Positions 15,492 to 23,561 of a stretch of DNA of 39,130 bases are shown here, piece after piece. The stretch spans positions 62,725 to 101,854 of the forward strand of contig JAJYNS010000118.1 in assembly GCA_021786195.1 (NCBI GenBank), given 5' to 3'. This DNA is from Actinomycetes bacterium. Its GTDB lineage: Bacteria > Actinomycetota > Acidimicrobiia > Acidimicrobiales > Bog-793. The notes beneath the pieces are model-generated. The model worked only from the letters and a program-made list of their open reading frames with translations, made no database searches and was not told where the DNA came from. Each line of letters opens with the position of its first letter. Position 1 is the first letter of the stretch. Made by a program: the position numbers and the translations under genes.

Positions 15492-15838
15492 CTGGTCCGA
15501 GGGCCGTCCGACGCTCGGGGCGCCCCGGCGGCGAGGTGCGCCTTCAGGAGGAGATGGGCGTAGTCCTTGCGGTGCAGCACTCTCACCCGGACCTCGGGGT
15601 GGATCTCCGCCAGCCTGCGCACCTTGGCGTGCTTGCGGGTGACGAGGTCCTGTCGCAGCGTGGTGAGCTCGATGAACAGCGAGTGCTCGGGGAGGTAGAA
15701 ATCGGGCCGGAACGCCGCAGCCGGCCGGCCGGACGAGTCCCACGCCAGCACGAACTCGACGGGCTCGTACTCCCAGCTGACCCCGTAGAAGTCGAGCAAC
15801 GCCGCGAGACGCGCCTCGGACTCGTGGGCAAAGTGCAC
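15479..15838 (-). CDS. Small PD-(D/E)XK/VSR-like nuclease-fold protein
   Basis: 119 aa from GTG 15838, which has GGGGAG 6 bases upstream; a longer frame upstream overlaps the MerR gene and is not needed. The pattern HESEARLAALLDFYGVSWEYEPVEF, then FRPDFYLPEHSLFIELTTLR, then RKHAKVRRLAEIHPEVRVRVL matches the core of small VSR/DUF559-like endonuclease folds: an N-terminal Glu, PD, E-x-K, and the KxxRL helix. The lysine of the E-x-K motif is replaced by Thr (IELTT), so it may be inactive or may use a nearby Lys. Follows the MerR gene by 43 bases and may be co-transcribed. Substrate and role unknown. Confidence 0.6.
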   Translation of the reverse strand: MHFAHESEARLAALLDFYGVSWEYEPVEFVLAWDSSGRPAAAFRPDFYLPEHSLFIELTTLRQDLVTRKHAKVRRLAEIHPEVRVRVLHRKDYAHLLLKAHLAAGAPRASDGPRTRRSA

Positions 15839-15881
15839 GGCCCGCTCCCCGGCCCGGCGGCGGGCCGCTCGTGCCGGGGCG

Positions 15882-16418
15882 CTAGCCCCTCGCGAAGGCG
15901 CCGTCGGCCCCTCCGGCACGAGGCATCGCCTCGCCCCGCTCTGTCGCCCCGGCCGACTGGTCGGCGGCGGCCTCGAAGGCGACGATCGCCGCGTCGACCT
16001 CGCCGACGACTCCGGCGAGGGGCACGACGTTGAAGACACCCTGCCCGCCTCTCAGCAGGTCGACGATCTCCTCGCCGGAGCGCACGAGGACCGAGCAGCT
16101 CCCGCCGAGCACGAGGTTCGCGCTGGCGAGGTCCTCCCCGGACTGGCGCAGGGTCGCGATCGCCCGACGCGCCTGGCGGAGGTTGAGGCCGGCGTCGAGC
16201 AGCTGCTTGATCACCTTCAGCTCGAGAAGGTCGCGGTAGGAGTAGAGGCGCTGGGACCCGCTCCCATGGGCGTCGGCGAGGGACGGCGTGAGCAGCCCCG
16301 TCCGCGCCCAGTAGTCAAGCTGGCGGTAGGTGATCCCGACGATGGTGCAGACCTGCGGACCGCGAAATCCCACCTGCCTCACCGAGGTCGTCGACCTCGC
16401 CCTTCGAGTCGCCATCAC
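15882..16418 (-). CDS. MerR-family regulator (Rv1830-like)
   Basis: 178 aa; the MerR helix-turn-helix lies at about residues 20-90: QVCTIVGITYRQLDYWARTGLLTPS, GSGSQRLYSYRDLLELKVIKQLLDAGLNLRQARRAI. The C-terminal half lacks the metal-binding cysteines of MerR/CueR. Gene order (DUF151 gene directly upstream; ftsR, garA and gcvH further up) matches the Rv1826-Rv1830 cluster of Mycobacterium, where the last member is a MerR-type regulator of this kind. GTG start at 16418 with AGGAGG 7 bases upstream (ATG 16415 also possible). It has its own promoter with a 28-bp dyad across the expected start site, suggesting autorepression. Confidence 0.88.
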   Translation of the reverse strand: MMATRRARSTTSVRQVGFRGPQVCTIVGITYRQLDYWARTGLLTPSLADAHGSGSQRLYSYRDLLELKVIKQLLDAGLNLRQARRAIATLRQSGEDLASANLVLGGSCSVLVRSGEEIVDLLRGGQGVFNVVPLAGVVGEVDAAIVAFEAAADQSAGATERGEAMPRAGGADGAFARG

Positions 16419-16480
16419 GCTCCCGCCTCCTGCCGTGCCGGGCTCCGGGCCCGGCCCTTGAGCCGGCGCGGCAGACCACT

Positions 16481-16539
16481 TGACAGCCGCGTAGTTACGC
16501 CCTTGTCAGCAGGGTAGGGCGCGGCGATCGGCGAGTCAA
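16481..16539 (-). promoter_or_regulatory. Promoter and 28-bp dyad operator of the MerR gene
   Basis: On the minus strand, TTGACT (16539-16534), 17 bases, TACCCT (16516-16511). The expected start site near 16504 falls in an interrupted palindrome at 16481-16508: arms TGACA and GCGTA mirrored exactly by TACGC and TGTCA around a 2-base centre. Placement over the start site suggests repression, most simply by the MerR protein itself. Confidence 0.6.
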
Positions 16540-16558
16540 CGACCGCCGGCCGGGCAGC

Positions 16559-17053
16559 TCAGGCGGAGAAGTCCTCGGGGCGAACCGTGTCGAGGAACTG
16601 GCGGAACTGCCCGACGAGCTCGTCCGGCTCGGTCTCGCCGTCCTCCTCGCCGAGCTCGATGAGGACGCCGGCCTCCTCCATCAGCTCCTCGCTCACGTAC
16701 AGCGGCGACCCGGTCCGGGTCGCGAGGGCGACGGCGTCCGACGGCCTGCTCGAGACCTCGAGGCTCCGGCCGCCGAGCTCGAGGTGGATCTCCGCGAAGT
16801 AGGTGCTGTCTCGCACCTCGGTGACCACGACGCGCTCGACCTTCGCGCCGAGCGCCGCCAGGATGTCGCGCATCAGGTCGTGGGTCATGGGCCGCGGGAC
16901 GTCGACCCCCTGGACGGCGAAGGCGATCGCCGTCGCCTCGGGCGCCCCGATGAAGATCGGGAGCGACCTCTCGCCGCCCTTCTCCTGCAAAAGGATCACC
17001 GGCGTGTTCGACTGGAGGTCCACCCGAACCGCCGCCAGCCGCACCTCGAGCAC
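16559..17053 (-). CDS. DUF151 bifunctional nuclease-family protein (Rv1829-like)
   Basis: 164 aa of the DUF151 (bifunctional nuclease) family: VRVDLQSNTPVILLQEKGGERSLPIFIGAPEATAIAFAVQG, then RPMTHDLMRDILAALGAKVERVVVTEVRDSTYFAEIHL and SRPSDAVALATRTGSPLYVSEELMEEAG are the conserved blocks; the PI(W/F)IG, RP.THDL and RPSDA(V/I)ALA motifs are diagnostic. Plant and bacterial relatives have reported RNase/DNase activity, but the actinobacterial function is not settled. The C-terminus is acidic. GTG 17053 has no ribosome-binding site but has TATCGT 7 bases upstream (17066-17061), suggesting a leaderless transcript in addition to operon read-through. Conserved partner of the two MerR genes. Confidence 0.9.
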   Translation of the reverse strand: MLEVRLAAVRVDLQSNTPVILLQEKGGERSLPIFIGAPEATAIAFAVQGVDVPRPMTHDLMRDILAALGAKVERVVVTEVRDSTYFAEIHLELGGRSLEVSSRPSDAVALATRTGSPLYVSEELMEEAGVLIELGEEDGETEPDELVGQFRQFLDTVRPEDFSA

Positions 17054-17098
17054 CGATTCGACGATACTCCCGGTGAGCGCCGACCGGTACGTCTCCGC

Positions 17099-17716
17099 TC
17101 AGCCCGCCGGCCCGTAGAGGTCCCGAGCGAGCAGGTCGAGGTCGGGGAGGTCGAAGCCCGGGAGGTCGAGGCCGGGCAGGTCCAGGCCGAGCCCCGGCCC
17201 CGGGGACCCGGGGCCGCCCACGGCGACGACGTCGGGGAGGTTCCGGAAGCGCTCTGCGAGGTCGAGCCCGTAGCCGACGAGGTAGCGGTCGGGTGCCTCC
17301 ACCCCGCGGTAGTCGAGCTCGAGCGGGATGATCCGCCTCCCGGGCCGGTCGAACAGGGCGCACAGGCGCGCACGCCTCGCGCCGTGCCCCGCCAGCAGGT
17401 CGAGCACGTAGCGCGCCGAGAGCCCGGTGTCCACGACGTCCTGGACGAGCACCACCTCGCGGCCGCTGACGTCGAGGTCGAGGTCCTTCAGCACCTGCAC
17501 CCGCCGGGCCCCGGCGGCGTAGGAGGAGAGGGAGAGGAAGTCGACCTCGACGGGGACGCTGAGGCGCCGCAGCAGGTCGGCGACGAGGACCACGCTCCCT
17601 TTCAGGACCCCGACCAGTACGACGCCTCCCGGGTGGTCCGCCGAGATCTCCGCAGCGAGCCGCTCGACGATCTCGGCGAGCTCGGTCGGGGCGAGGAGGC
17701 GGGCCGGGCCGCTCAC
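17099..17716 (-). CDS. hpt: Hypoxanthine(-guanine) phosphoribosyltransferase with a DLP-repeat tail
   Basis: Purine-salvage enzyme making IMP/GMP from base and PRPP; cytoplasmic. 205 aa. The N-terminal part reads [23 protein letters not shown], then [20 protein letters not shown]; the PRPP-binding loop [18 protein letters not shown] lies at about 88-105, with Gln92 where Glu is usual. [17 protein letters not shown] and [21 protein letters not shown] match the C-terminal HPRT signatures. After the normal end of the family comes an extra segment of about 35 residues, built from [10 protein letters not shown]-type pentapeptides encoded by a 15-bp tandem repeat. GTG start at 17716 overlaps the ftsR stop. 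HPRT is not part of the mycobacterial version of this cluster. Confidence 0.9.
   Translation of the reverse strand: MSGPARLLAPTELAEIVERLAAEISADHPGGVVLVGVLKGSVVLVADLLRRLSVPVEVDFLSLSSYAAGARRVQVLKDLDLDVSGREVVLVQDVVDTGLSARYVLDLLAGHGARRARLCALFDRPGRRIIPLELDYRGVEAPDRYLVGYGLDLAERFRNLPDVVAVGGPGSPGPGLGLDLPGLDLPGFDLPDLDLLARDLYGPAG
17132..17191 (-). repeat. Four-copy 15-bp tandem repeat inside hpt
   Basis: Units at 17132-17146, 17147-17161, 17162-17176 and 17177-17191, each of the form (C/G)AGGTCGAGGCCGGG with 2-3 changes. They encode successive LDLPG-like pentapeptides in the hpt tail. In-frame 15-bp units can expand or contract without breaking the gene. Confidence 0.8.
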
Positions 17717-18906
17717 CCTCCGGCGATGCCTCGCAGCTCGGCTCGCACGAGGACGGCCTGCAGCTCGGCGCCGAGCCGGGCGAGCTCGGCGAGCCCGGCA
17801 CGGGCCTGCTCGCGCGCCGTCGGGTTGCGCTGGCGCAGGAGCGGCGTGACGACCTGGGAGAACAGGCCGACCTCCCGCTCGGCCGCGTGGCGGAACGTCG
17901 TGAGGTGCCGCGCCTCGATGCCGTAGGCGCGGAAGGCGCCGGCGAGGCGCGTGACGGCGAGCGCCTCCTCGTCGTAGCAGCGCTCGCCACCGACCATCGT
18001 GCATCTCACCAGCCGGTAGTCCTCGAGCTCGGCTACCAGCGACGGGTCCACGCCGGCAGCCGCGGCGAGCTCGACCGCGCTCAGGCTCGCCCCGCCGGGA
18101 ACCTCCGCGCCGGCTCCGGCGCCGTGCCCGCCCCCGCCACGCGAGCCGGCCACCGCCCGGCGGGCCGGCATCCGGCTCTTCGTCCCCGCGGCCTCGCGCC
18201 GCCTCGGGCCAGGCTGGTCTGCCGGCTGCCCGTCACGCGGCCGCGAAACAGGCTCGCCAGGGGATCGGGGCGGCGCCGGAACCTCCGGGCCGTCCTCGCC
18301 GCCGAGTGCGGCAGGGGCCGAGCCGGGCGCACCTGAGGTGCCGGGATCCGGCGTCCCGACGCCGCCGGCCGGCGCGTCGTCCCCGAGCAGGGCGAGCACC
18401 TGGCGCGAGCCGGCAGAGGGAGCCGGCTCGGGCATCAGCCGCAAGCCCGCGCCCTCGGCGCTCGGGTGGCTCGCGACCCCGACGAGCCGGCCGCCCAGGA
18501 CGGGAGGCTCCCTGAGCTCGTCGTCGAACAGCGAGGCCTCGATGGCCGCGCCCTGGGGCAGACCGGCAGCGGTGTCGAGGCGCCCCTTGATCACCTTGAG
18601 CGGCAGGAAGTGCTCGCGCTGCTGGAGCAGGATCCATCGAAGGCGCTCGACGTCGGGACCGGAGAACCTGCGGTAGCCGGAGGGCGTCCTCTCGGGCTCG
18701 ATCAGCCCCTTGGACTCGAGGAAGCGGATCTTGGAGATCGTGACGTCCGGGAACTCCGTGACGAGCAGCTCGAGCACCTCTCGGATCGACAGGTAGGTCC
18801 GCTCACGCTCGCCCGTCCTCCGCTCGGCGTGTCGAGCCCGAGCAGCCCGGACGCCCGGCTCGCTTCCCGGAGGGCGATGCCCGCTCGCCCCGTGCTCCAC
18901 GGCCAC
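17713..18906 (-). CDS. ftsR: FtsR-like MerR-family regulator (Rv1828-like) with long linker
   Basis: 397 aa from GTG 18906, which follows GGAGGAGGG. MerR DNA-binding domain at about residues 36-105: [56 protein letters not shown]; the C-terminal domain from about 275 on reads [23 protein letters not shown], then [25 protein letters not shown] and [15 protein letters not shown]. This two-domain layout is that of FtsR/Rv1828, which in Corynebacterium activates ftsZ. The protein is about 150 residues longer than the mycobacterial one because of a Pro/Gly/Ala-rich linker (about 160-275). It directly follows garA and overlaps hpt. Family is clear; target genes are inferred. Confidence 0.88.
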   Translation of the reverse strand: MAVEHGASGHRPPGSEPGVRAARARHAERRTGERERTYLSIREVLELLVTEFPDVTISKIRFLESKGLIEPERTPSGYRRFSGPDVERLRWILLQQREHFLPLKVIKGRLDTAAGLPQGAAIEASLFDDELREPPVLGGRLVGVASHPSAEGAGLRLMPEPAPSAGSRQVLALLGDDAPAGGVGTPDPGTSGAPGSAPAALGGEDGPEVPAPPRSPGEPVSRPRDGQPADQPGPRRREAAGTKSRMPARRAVAGSRGGGGHGAGAGAEVPGGASLSAVELAAAAGVDPSLVAELEDYRLVRCTMVGGERCYDEEALAVTRLAGAFRAYGIEARHLTTFRHAAEREVGLFSQVVTPLLRQRNPTAREQARAGLAELARLGAELQAVLVRAELRGIAGG

Positions 18907-18922
18907 GTCCCTCCTCCGGCCC

Positions 18923-19396
18923 TCAGCTCGCGCTCGGCGCGAGGAAGACGAGCTTGAACTTCCCCACCTGCACCTCGTCGCCGCTCGAGAGCACCACCTC
19001 GTCGATCCGCTCGCGGTTGACGTAGGTGCCGTTGAGCGACCCCACGTCGCGCACGAGGTAGCGGGACCCCTCTCGCACGAACTCGGCGTGGCGCCTCGAG
19101 ACTGTGACATCGTCGAGGAAGATGTCACTCTCGGGGTGCCTTCCCACTCGGGTCACCTCCGCGTCCAGGACGAACTTCGAACCGGCGTCGGGCCCGCGCT
19201 TGACGAGCAGCACCCCTGTGCCCTCCGCGAGCTCGGCGACGGGCAGGCCGAGCTCCTCCTCGCCGAGCTCGCCGGTCGCGTCGACCGGCACGAAGGAGAC
19301 CGTCGTGTCCCCTCCCCCGCCGACGAGCGCGGCGCCGCACGACGAGCAGAAGTTGACACCGGGCGGGTTGCGGTGGCCGCAGTTGTGGCAGAACAC
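18923..19396 (-). CDS. garA: GarA-like FHA-domain regulator with N-terminal zinc ribbon
   Basis: 157 aa. The N-terminus FCHNCG...FCSSCG is a four-cysteine zinc ribbon; Thr31-Thr32 in [10 protein letters not shown] matches the phospho-acceptor ETTS region of GarA, the target of PknB/PknG-type kinases; the FHA domain follows with [24 protein letters not shown] and [13 protein letters not shown] (Arg85, Ser100, Asn122 bind phospho-Thr). In mycobacteria GarA switches 2-oxoglutarate metabolism. GTG 19396 is chosen because it starts right at the zinc ribbon and has TACCGT 7 bases upstream (leaderless type). An upstream GTG at 19441 would add 15 residues in rare codons (AGA, CGA, GTA). gcvH precedes and ftsR follows, as in Mycobacterium. 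Confidence 0.9.
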   Translation of the reverse strand: MFCHNCGHRNPPGVNFCSSCGAALVGGGGDTTVSFVPVDATGELGEEELGLPVAELAEGTGVLLVKRGPDAGSKFVLDAEVTRVGRHPESDIFLDDVTVSRRHAEFVREGSRYLVRDVGSLNGTYVNRERIDEVVLSSGDEVQVGKFKLVFLAPSAS

Positions 19397-19453
19397 CCCG
19401 CTTACGGTAGCCGTTCGCGGTCTGCCGCGTCCGAGGGGCACGACCCCCTGCCG

Positions 19454-19834
19454 TCAGGGCTCGATCAGTTCGCGATAGCGCTGAGCTGGGAGGAGCTGAT
19501 CCACTTCGGCCGCGTCCGCGCCCTCGATCACGCAGAGCCAGCCGGCGCCGTAGGGGTCGCTGTTCAGGCGCTCGGGCGCCTCGACGACGGCCGTGTTGAC
19601 CTCTGCGACGACCCCCCCGACGGGCGCGTAGACCTCCGAGACCGACTTCGTCGACTCCACCTCCCCGAGCGTGCCGCCGCGCTCGACTCGGGCGCCGACC
19701 TCGGGCAGCTGGACGTAGACGATGTCGCCGAGCGAGGCCTGGGCGAAGTCGGTGATCCCGACGACCGCCCGGCCTGCCTCGATCCGTACCCACTCGTGGT
19801 CGCCGGTGTAGCGCAGGTCGTCTCGAACCTCCAT
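19454..19834 (-). CDS. gcvH: Glycine cleavage system H protein
   Basis: 126-aa lipoyl carrier that shuttles the aminomethyl group between the P, T and L proteins of glycine cleavage. LRYTGDHEWVRIEAGRAVVGITDFAQASLGDIVYVQLPEVG and GEVESTKSVSEVYAPVGG are family signatures, with lipoylated Lys63 in ESTKS. The ATG at 19834 has no ribosome-binding site but has TACCAT 7 bases upstream (19847-19842), which fits leaderless initiation; ATG 19843 is the alternative. No gcvP or gcvT is nearby; the position before garA is conserved in actinobacteria and links glycine cleavage to GarA control. Confidence 0.94.
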   Translation of the reverse strand: MEVRDDLRYTGDHEWVRIEAGRAVVGITDFAQASLGDIVYVQLPEVGARVERGGTLGEVESTKSVSEVYAPVGGVVAEVNTAVVEAPERLNSDPYGAGWLCVIEGADAAEVDQLLPAQRYRELIEP

Positions 19835-19868
19835 CGGCGGCATGGTACCGGTCGCGGCACCGTCCCGC

Positions 19869-22358
19869 TCAGGCCCCGAGGAGCTCCCGGATCCCCGCCG
19901 TCGCGCGGGCGAGGCGCGCCTCGGCGTCGGCCGCGTCGCTCCCCTCGGCATAGACCCGGGTGACGGGCCGCTCCGGGTCCGGGACCACGAGGGTCCACCC
20001 ACCGCCGTCGTCCCAGCGCACCCCGTCGACGAGGACGACATTGCCCGAACGAGCGAGCTCGAGCACGCCCCGCATCACCGCGCCCTTCTGCTCGTGCGGG
20101 GTCGGGACGTCCCGGTGGACGACGCAGGCGCGGGGAAGGCTCGCGGCGAGCGCCGAGAGCGGGAGGCGCTCGCGGGAGAGGAGCGCGAGGAGGTGCACGA
20201 GGGCCGAGACGGCGTCCTGGGCCGGCAGGAACTTCGGGAAGGCGAAGCCGCCGTCGCCGTCGGCGGCGAAGTGCGCGCCGGACTTCTCGGCGACGTCGCC
20301 GAGGTCCGCCGCGCCGACCTTGGCGAAGGTCACCTCTGCCCCCTGGGCCCCGGCGAGGTCGACGGCCGCGCTCGTCGCGTTCACCGGCAGGACGAGGCGG
20401 CAGCTCGGCACGGAGGACGTGACGAGCTTCACCAGCGCGAGGAGGGCCTCGACGTCGCTCAGCACATGGCCGTCGTCGGCGACGAGCGCGAGCTGCTCGC
20501 CGCCGGGCGCGATCACCGCGCCGAGATGGGCGCCGGAGGAGCGCACGAGCTCGGCGAGCCGCTCGCAGTGCGCGCCGCGGTCGTAGGCGAGCACCCCCGG
20601 CGTCGAGACGAGGGGGTTCACGACGAGCACGTCCGCGCCGAGCTTCGACAGCACGCTCGGCATGACGAGGCTCGCCGTGCCGTACGCGTAGTCGAGCACG
20701 AGCTTGAAGCGCGCCCGGCGGATCGCCTCGAGGTCCACGCTCTCGACGAGCGCGGCCGTGTACAGCTCCGCGGTGCGCGGCGGGAACTCGATGTCACCGA
20801 TCTCGGCGGCGAGGACTCGGCGAGCCTCCTCCCGGTTGTGCAGGCGCTCGACCCGCCGCTGGGCGGCCTCGTCGAGGTCGTTGCCGTCGGCGTCGAGAAA
20901 GCGGATGAGCACCGACTGGGGGTCGGCGGGGTCGAGCCGTACGGTCACGCCGCCTTGGCTCTGGCCGGTGCGGACGTGGAAGCGGGTCACCGGGACGGTG
21001 GCCGCCTCGAGGTCCTGCACGTGCAGGCCGGCCGCGTTCAGCCCGACCATCGCCGCCCGCTTCAGCATCCGGGCCGCCCTGCTCGAGTCCCTCGAGGTTG
21101 TGACCGTCGCCCCCTTGGGCAGCGACGTGGCATAGGCCATCGCGACGCGCAGCGCGAGCTCCGGAGACAGGTCCACGTTCGCGAGGCCCGCGACACCGAC
21201 CTGGCCGAACAGCGAGCGCGAGGCGCGCGACTCCCAGATCACCGAGGACATCACGGTCGCCCCCGCCTCGACGACCTTGTTCGGGTAGACCTTGACGCCG
21301 GCCGACAGCACCGCGTCGTTGCCGACGCGACAGCCGTCGCCGAGGACGACGCCCTCCTCCAGGCGGGCGCCATGGCGCAGCTCGCAGGAGCGCCCGACGA
21401 CGCTCCCCCGCGCAAAGAAGCGTGACCCGAGGTAGCAGTTGTCGTGGACGACGCTGCGCTCGAGGTCCGCGCCCTCGCCGATCCTGACGTTGGCGCCGAG
21501 CACGCAGTAGGGCCCGAGCCGGACGCTCGGGCCGATCCGGCAGTTCGCGCCGATCAGTGCAGGTCCTTCCACCAGGGCCGAAGGGTCGATCTCGACGCCC
21601 TCGCCGACCCAGACCCCTGGGCGCAGCGGGAACGCGTCGAGCTCGACGGCGACCTTGCCGTCGAGCACGTCGTGGTGGGCACCGAGGTAGGCCGAGAGCG
21701 TGCCGACGTCCTCCCAGTAGCCGTCCGTGACGAAGCCGTGCAGGCGCCCCCCGCGCTCGAGCAGCGAGGGGAAGACCTCCCCGGAGAAGTCGACGGCCCG
21801 CCCGGTGGGGATCTCGTCGAGCACCTCGGGCTCGAGGACGTAGATCCCGGTGTTCACCGTGTCGGAGAAGACCTGGCCCCACGTCGGCTTCTCGAGGAAC
21901 CGCTCGATCCGGCCGGCGTCGTCGGTGATGACGATGCCGAACTCGAGCGGGTTGTCCCTCGGCGTGAGGGCGAGCGTGGCGAGCGCGCCGGCCGCCTCGT
22001 GCGCCCGGACGAGCTCGGTGAGGTCGACGTCGGTGAGGACGTCGCCGGAGATGACGAGGAAGCGCTCGTCCAGCTCGTCACGCGCGTTCAGCACCGAGCC
22101 GGCCGTCCCGAGCGGCGTCTGCTCGGTCGCGTAGATGATCCGGACGCCGAACTCCGACCCGTCGCCGAAGTAGGTCCGGACGGTGCTCGCGAGGAACGCT
22201 ACCGTGATCACGACCTCGTCGAAGCCGTGGCGCTTGAGCAACGACACGACGTGCTCCGCCATGGGCCGGTTGGCCATCGGCAGCATCGGCTTGGGCTGGC
22301 TCATCGTCAGCGGTCGGAGCCGGGTGCCCTCACCGCCGGCCATGACGACCGCCTTCAC
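19869..22358 (-). CDS. Mannose-1-phosphate guanylyltransferase-like enzyme with degenerate phosphomannomutase domain
   Basis: 829 aa from GTG 22358 (GGAGGGAG upstream). Residues 1-235 are a sugar nucleotidyltransferase: VKAVVMAGGEGTRLRPLT, QPKPMLPMANRP, ISGDVLTDVDL. About 250-375 is a left-handed beta-helix of hexapeptide repeats (IGANCRIGPSVRLG, VLGANVRIGEG). From about 385 the sequence follows phosphohexomutases (FGQVGVAGLANVDLSPELALRVAMAYA) but the catalytic serine loop TASHNP is replaced by RFHVRTGQSQGGVTVRL, and the metal loop DGDGDR by DGDGGF, so mutase activity is unlikely. Similar fusions with a silent mutase domain occur in other actinobacteria and cyanobacteria. The product is probably GDP-mannose or a related NDP-sugar for glycolipids or polysaccharide. 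Confidence 0.85.
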   Translation of the reverse strand: MKAVVMAGGEGTRLRPLTMSQPKPMLPMANRPMAEHVVSLLKRHGFDEVVITVAFLASTVRTYFGDGSEFGVRIIYATEQTPLGTAGSVLNARDELDERFLVISGDVLTDVDLTELVRAHEAAGALATLALTPRDNPLEFGIVITDDAGRIERFLEKPTWGQVFSDTVNTGIYVLEPEVLDEIPTGRAVDFSGEVFPSLLERGGRLHGFVTDGYWEDVGTLSAYLGAHHDVLDGKVAVELDAFPLRPGVWVGEGVEIDPSALVEGPALIGANCRIGPSVRLGPYCVLGANVRIGEGADLERSVVHDNCYLGSRFFARGSVVGRSCELRHGARLEEGVVLGDGCRVGNDAVLSAGVKVYPNKVVEAGATVMSSVIWESRASRSLFGQVGVAGLANVDLSPELALRVAMAYATSLPKGATVTTSRDSSRAARMLKRAAMVGLNAAGLHVQDLEAATVPVTRFHVRTGQSQGGVTVRLDPADPQSVLIRFLDADGNDLDEAAQRRVERLHNREEARRVLAAEIGDIEFPPRTAELYTAALVESVDLEAIRRARFKLVLDYAYGTASLVMPSVLSKLGADVLVVNPLVSTPGVLAYDRGAHCERLAELVRSSGAHLGAVIAPGGEQLALVADDGHVLSDVEALLALVKLVTSSVPSCRLVLPVNATSAAVDLAGAQGAEVTFAKVGAADLGDVAEKSGAHFAADGDGGFAFPKFLPAQDAVSALVHLLALLSRERLPLSALAASLPRACVVHRDVPTPHEQKGAVMRGVLELARSGNVVLVDGVRWDDGGGWTLVVPDPERPVTRVYAEGSDAADAEARLARATAGIRELLGA

Positions 22359-22380
22359 CTGCTCCCTCCGGCGTCCCCTG

Positions 22381-23049
22381 TCACCGGGGCGCGCCCTTGC
22401 GCTCAGGCATCGGGCTCGCATGACCCGGGTCGGAGCCGGTCCCCGCGCCCGCTCCCCGGGCGTCCTCCAGCGCGGCGCGGGCGCGGGGCAGGTACGCGAG
22501 CGCCGCGGAGAGCGACGCGAGGAACGACGGGACGAACACGACCCAGGTCGCGACGGCGAGGGGACGCGTCCAGCCCCCCGGCCCGTGGGCGCCGACGAGC
22601 AGCGGCAGGCAGACCATCATCCCGAAGGTCCCGGCTTTGCCCAGCCAGATCACGTCGATCCTGCGAGCGCCTCGCGCCGCGAGGAGGAGCACGGCGCTGC
22701 TGACGAGCGCCTCCCGGGCGAGCACGAGCGCCGCCACCCAGGCGGGCACGGCGCCGTAGACGACCGCCGAGACGACGGCCGTGCCGACGACGACGCGGTC
22801 GACGGTGGGGTCGAGCACCTTTCCGACGGTCGAGACCTGATCGAAGCGACGGGCGACATAGCCGTCGAGGAAGTCGGTGACCCCTGCCCCGCCGAGCACG
22901 AGGGCGGCCGCCACCCGGTCATCGGGGCCGAAGAGCAGCCCGAGGTAGAGGCCGAGGAGCGCGAGGCGCAGGAGGGACAGCGCGTTCGGCACCGTGGCGA
23001 CGCCCCGATCGCCCGTGCCCCGCGGGGGAGCCGGGCGGGTTGCGGTCAA
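22381..23049 (-). CDS. CDP-alcohol phosphatidyltransferase (PgsA-like)
   Basis: 222-aa membrane enzyme of phospholipid synthesis, joining a CDP-diacylglycerol with an alcohol such as glycerol-3-phosphate or an inositol phosphate. The family motif D-G-x2-A-R-x8-G-x3-D-x3-D is complete: [42 protein letters not shown] gives the first helix; about five more hydrophobic segments follow. TTG start at 23049 overlapping the upstream stop (TTGA); an in-frame GTG about 20 codons later (before PNALSLLR) is a possible alternative. The headgroup acceptor is not determined by sequence. Confidence 0.85.
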   Translation of the reverse strand: MTATRPAPPRGTGDRGVATVPNALSLLRLALLGLYLGLLFGPDDRVAAALVLGGAGVTDFLDGYVARRFDQVSTVGKVLDPTVDRVVVGTAVVSAVVYGAVPAWVAALVLAREALVSSAVLLLAARGARRIDVIWLGKAGTFGMMVCLPLLVGAHGPGGWTRPLAVATWVVFVPSFLASLSAALAYLPRARAALEDARGAGAGTGSDPGHASPMPERKGAPR

Positions 23050-23414
23050 CGTCCCCGGAGGATGTTGCGCACGACCAAGGCGAGGACGGTCACGACGGCA
23101 CCGGCTCCGGTCGTCGCCCGCACCTTGCGCGCGCCGCCCCCGGCACGGACGACCGCCGCCACGAGCAGCGCGGCATCCCGCTCGTCGGGCCGGGGCACGA
23201 GCGCCTCGACCGCCGCTCGGGCCGTCTCCTCGTCGGGGCGCCGGTGCAAAAAGACGCTCTGGCTCAGCTCGAAGCGCAGGTCGCGGCGCAGCTCGGCGGC
23301 GAGCTGCTCAGCGGCGCGGTCCCTCCGCCAGTCGCAGGGGTACTCCCGCCCCCCCAGCTGGGACTCCCACCATCGCTGCAGGTAGCTCCCGAGTCGCGCC
23401 GTCCGCCTGCCCAT
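23046..23414 (-). CDS. Small protein of unknown function with C-terminal hydrophobic segment
   Basis: 122 aa, not recognised. Charged, helical N-terminal two thirds ([45 protein letters not shown]), then a hydrophobic stretch [19 protein letters not shown] that could be a membrane anchor. Translationally coupled to the pgsA-like gene (stop/start overlap). A TAGACT hexamer (23429-23424) ends 9 bases before ATG 23414, so transcription of the minus-strand run may start here, almost leaderless. It diverges from glgC. Coupling and coding-like composition support a real gene, but no homologue is claimed. Confidence 0.6.
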   Translation of the reverse strand: MGRRTARLGSYLQRWWESQLGGREYPCDWRRDRAAEQLAAELRRDLRFELSQSVFLHRRPDEETARAAVEALVPRPDERDAALLVAAVVRAGGGARKVRATTGAGAVVTVLALVVRNILRGR

Positions 23415-23561
23415 GCCCCCGGCAGTCTACGCGCCGGGCGCGCCGCGCCCTCGGGCCGCGCCGGCCGGTGTTGCTCGCGGGGGCTCCGACGAGTTGTATT
23501 CATCTCGGCGGGGAGATCCCCCGAGCGCCGGGCGGGGCCCGGCGAGATCCGCGGGGCGGCG
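23415..23561 (+). promoter_or_regulatory. Divergent intergenic region upstream of glgC
   Basis: 147 bases. For glgC the best plus-strand candidate is TTGCTC (23471-23476) with TGTATT (23495-23500), an 18-base spacer and a weak match. A hairpin CGCCGGGC-GGG-GCCCGGCG at 23526-23544 ends 17 bases before the glgC start and could affect its translation. The minus-strand TAGACT serves the opposite gene. Confidence 0.35.

Noticed and set aside
15839-16039. N-terminal extension of the small nuclease-like protein
   Set aside because: Runs antisense-free but out of frame through the MerR 3' end with Ser/Pro/Arg-rich sequence; GTG 15838 with GGGGAG begins exactly at the conserved domain.
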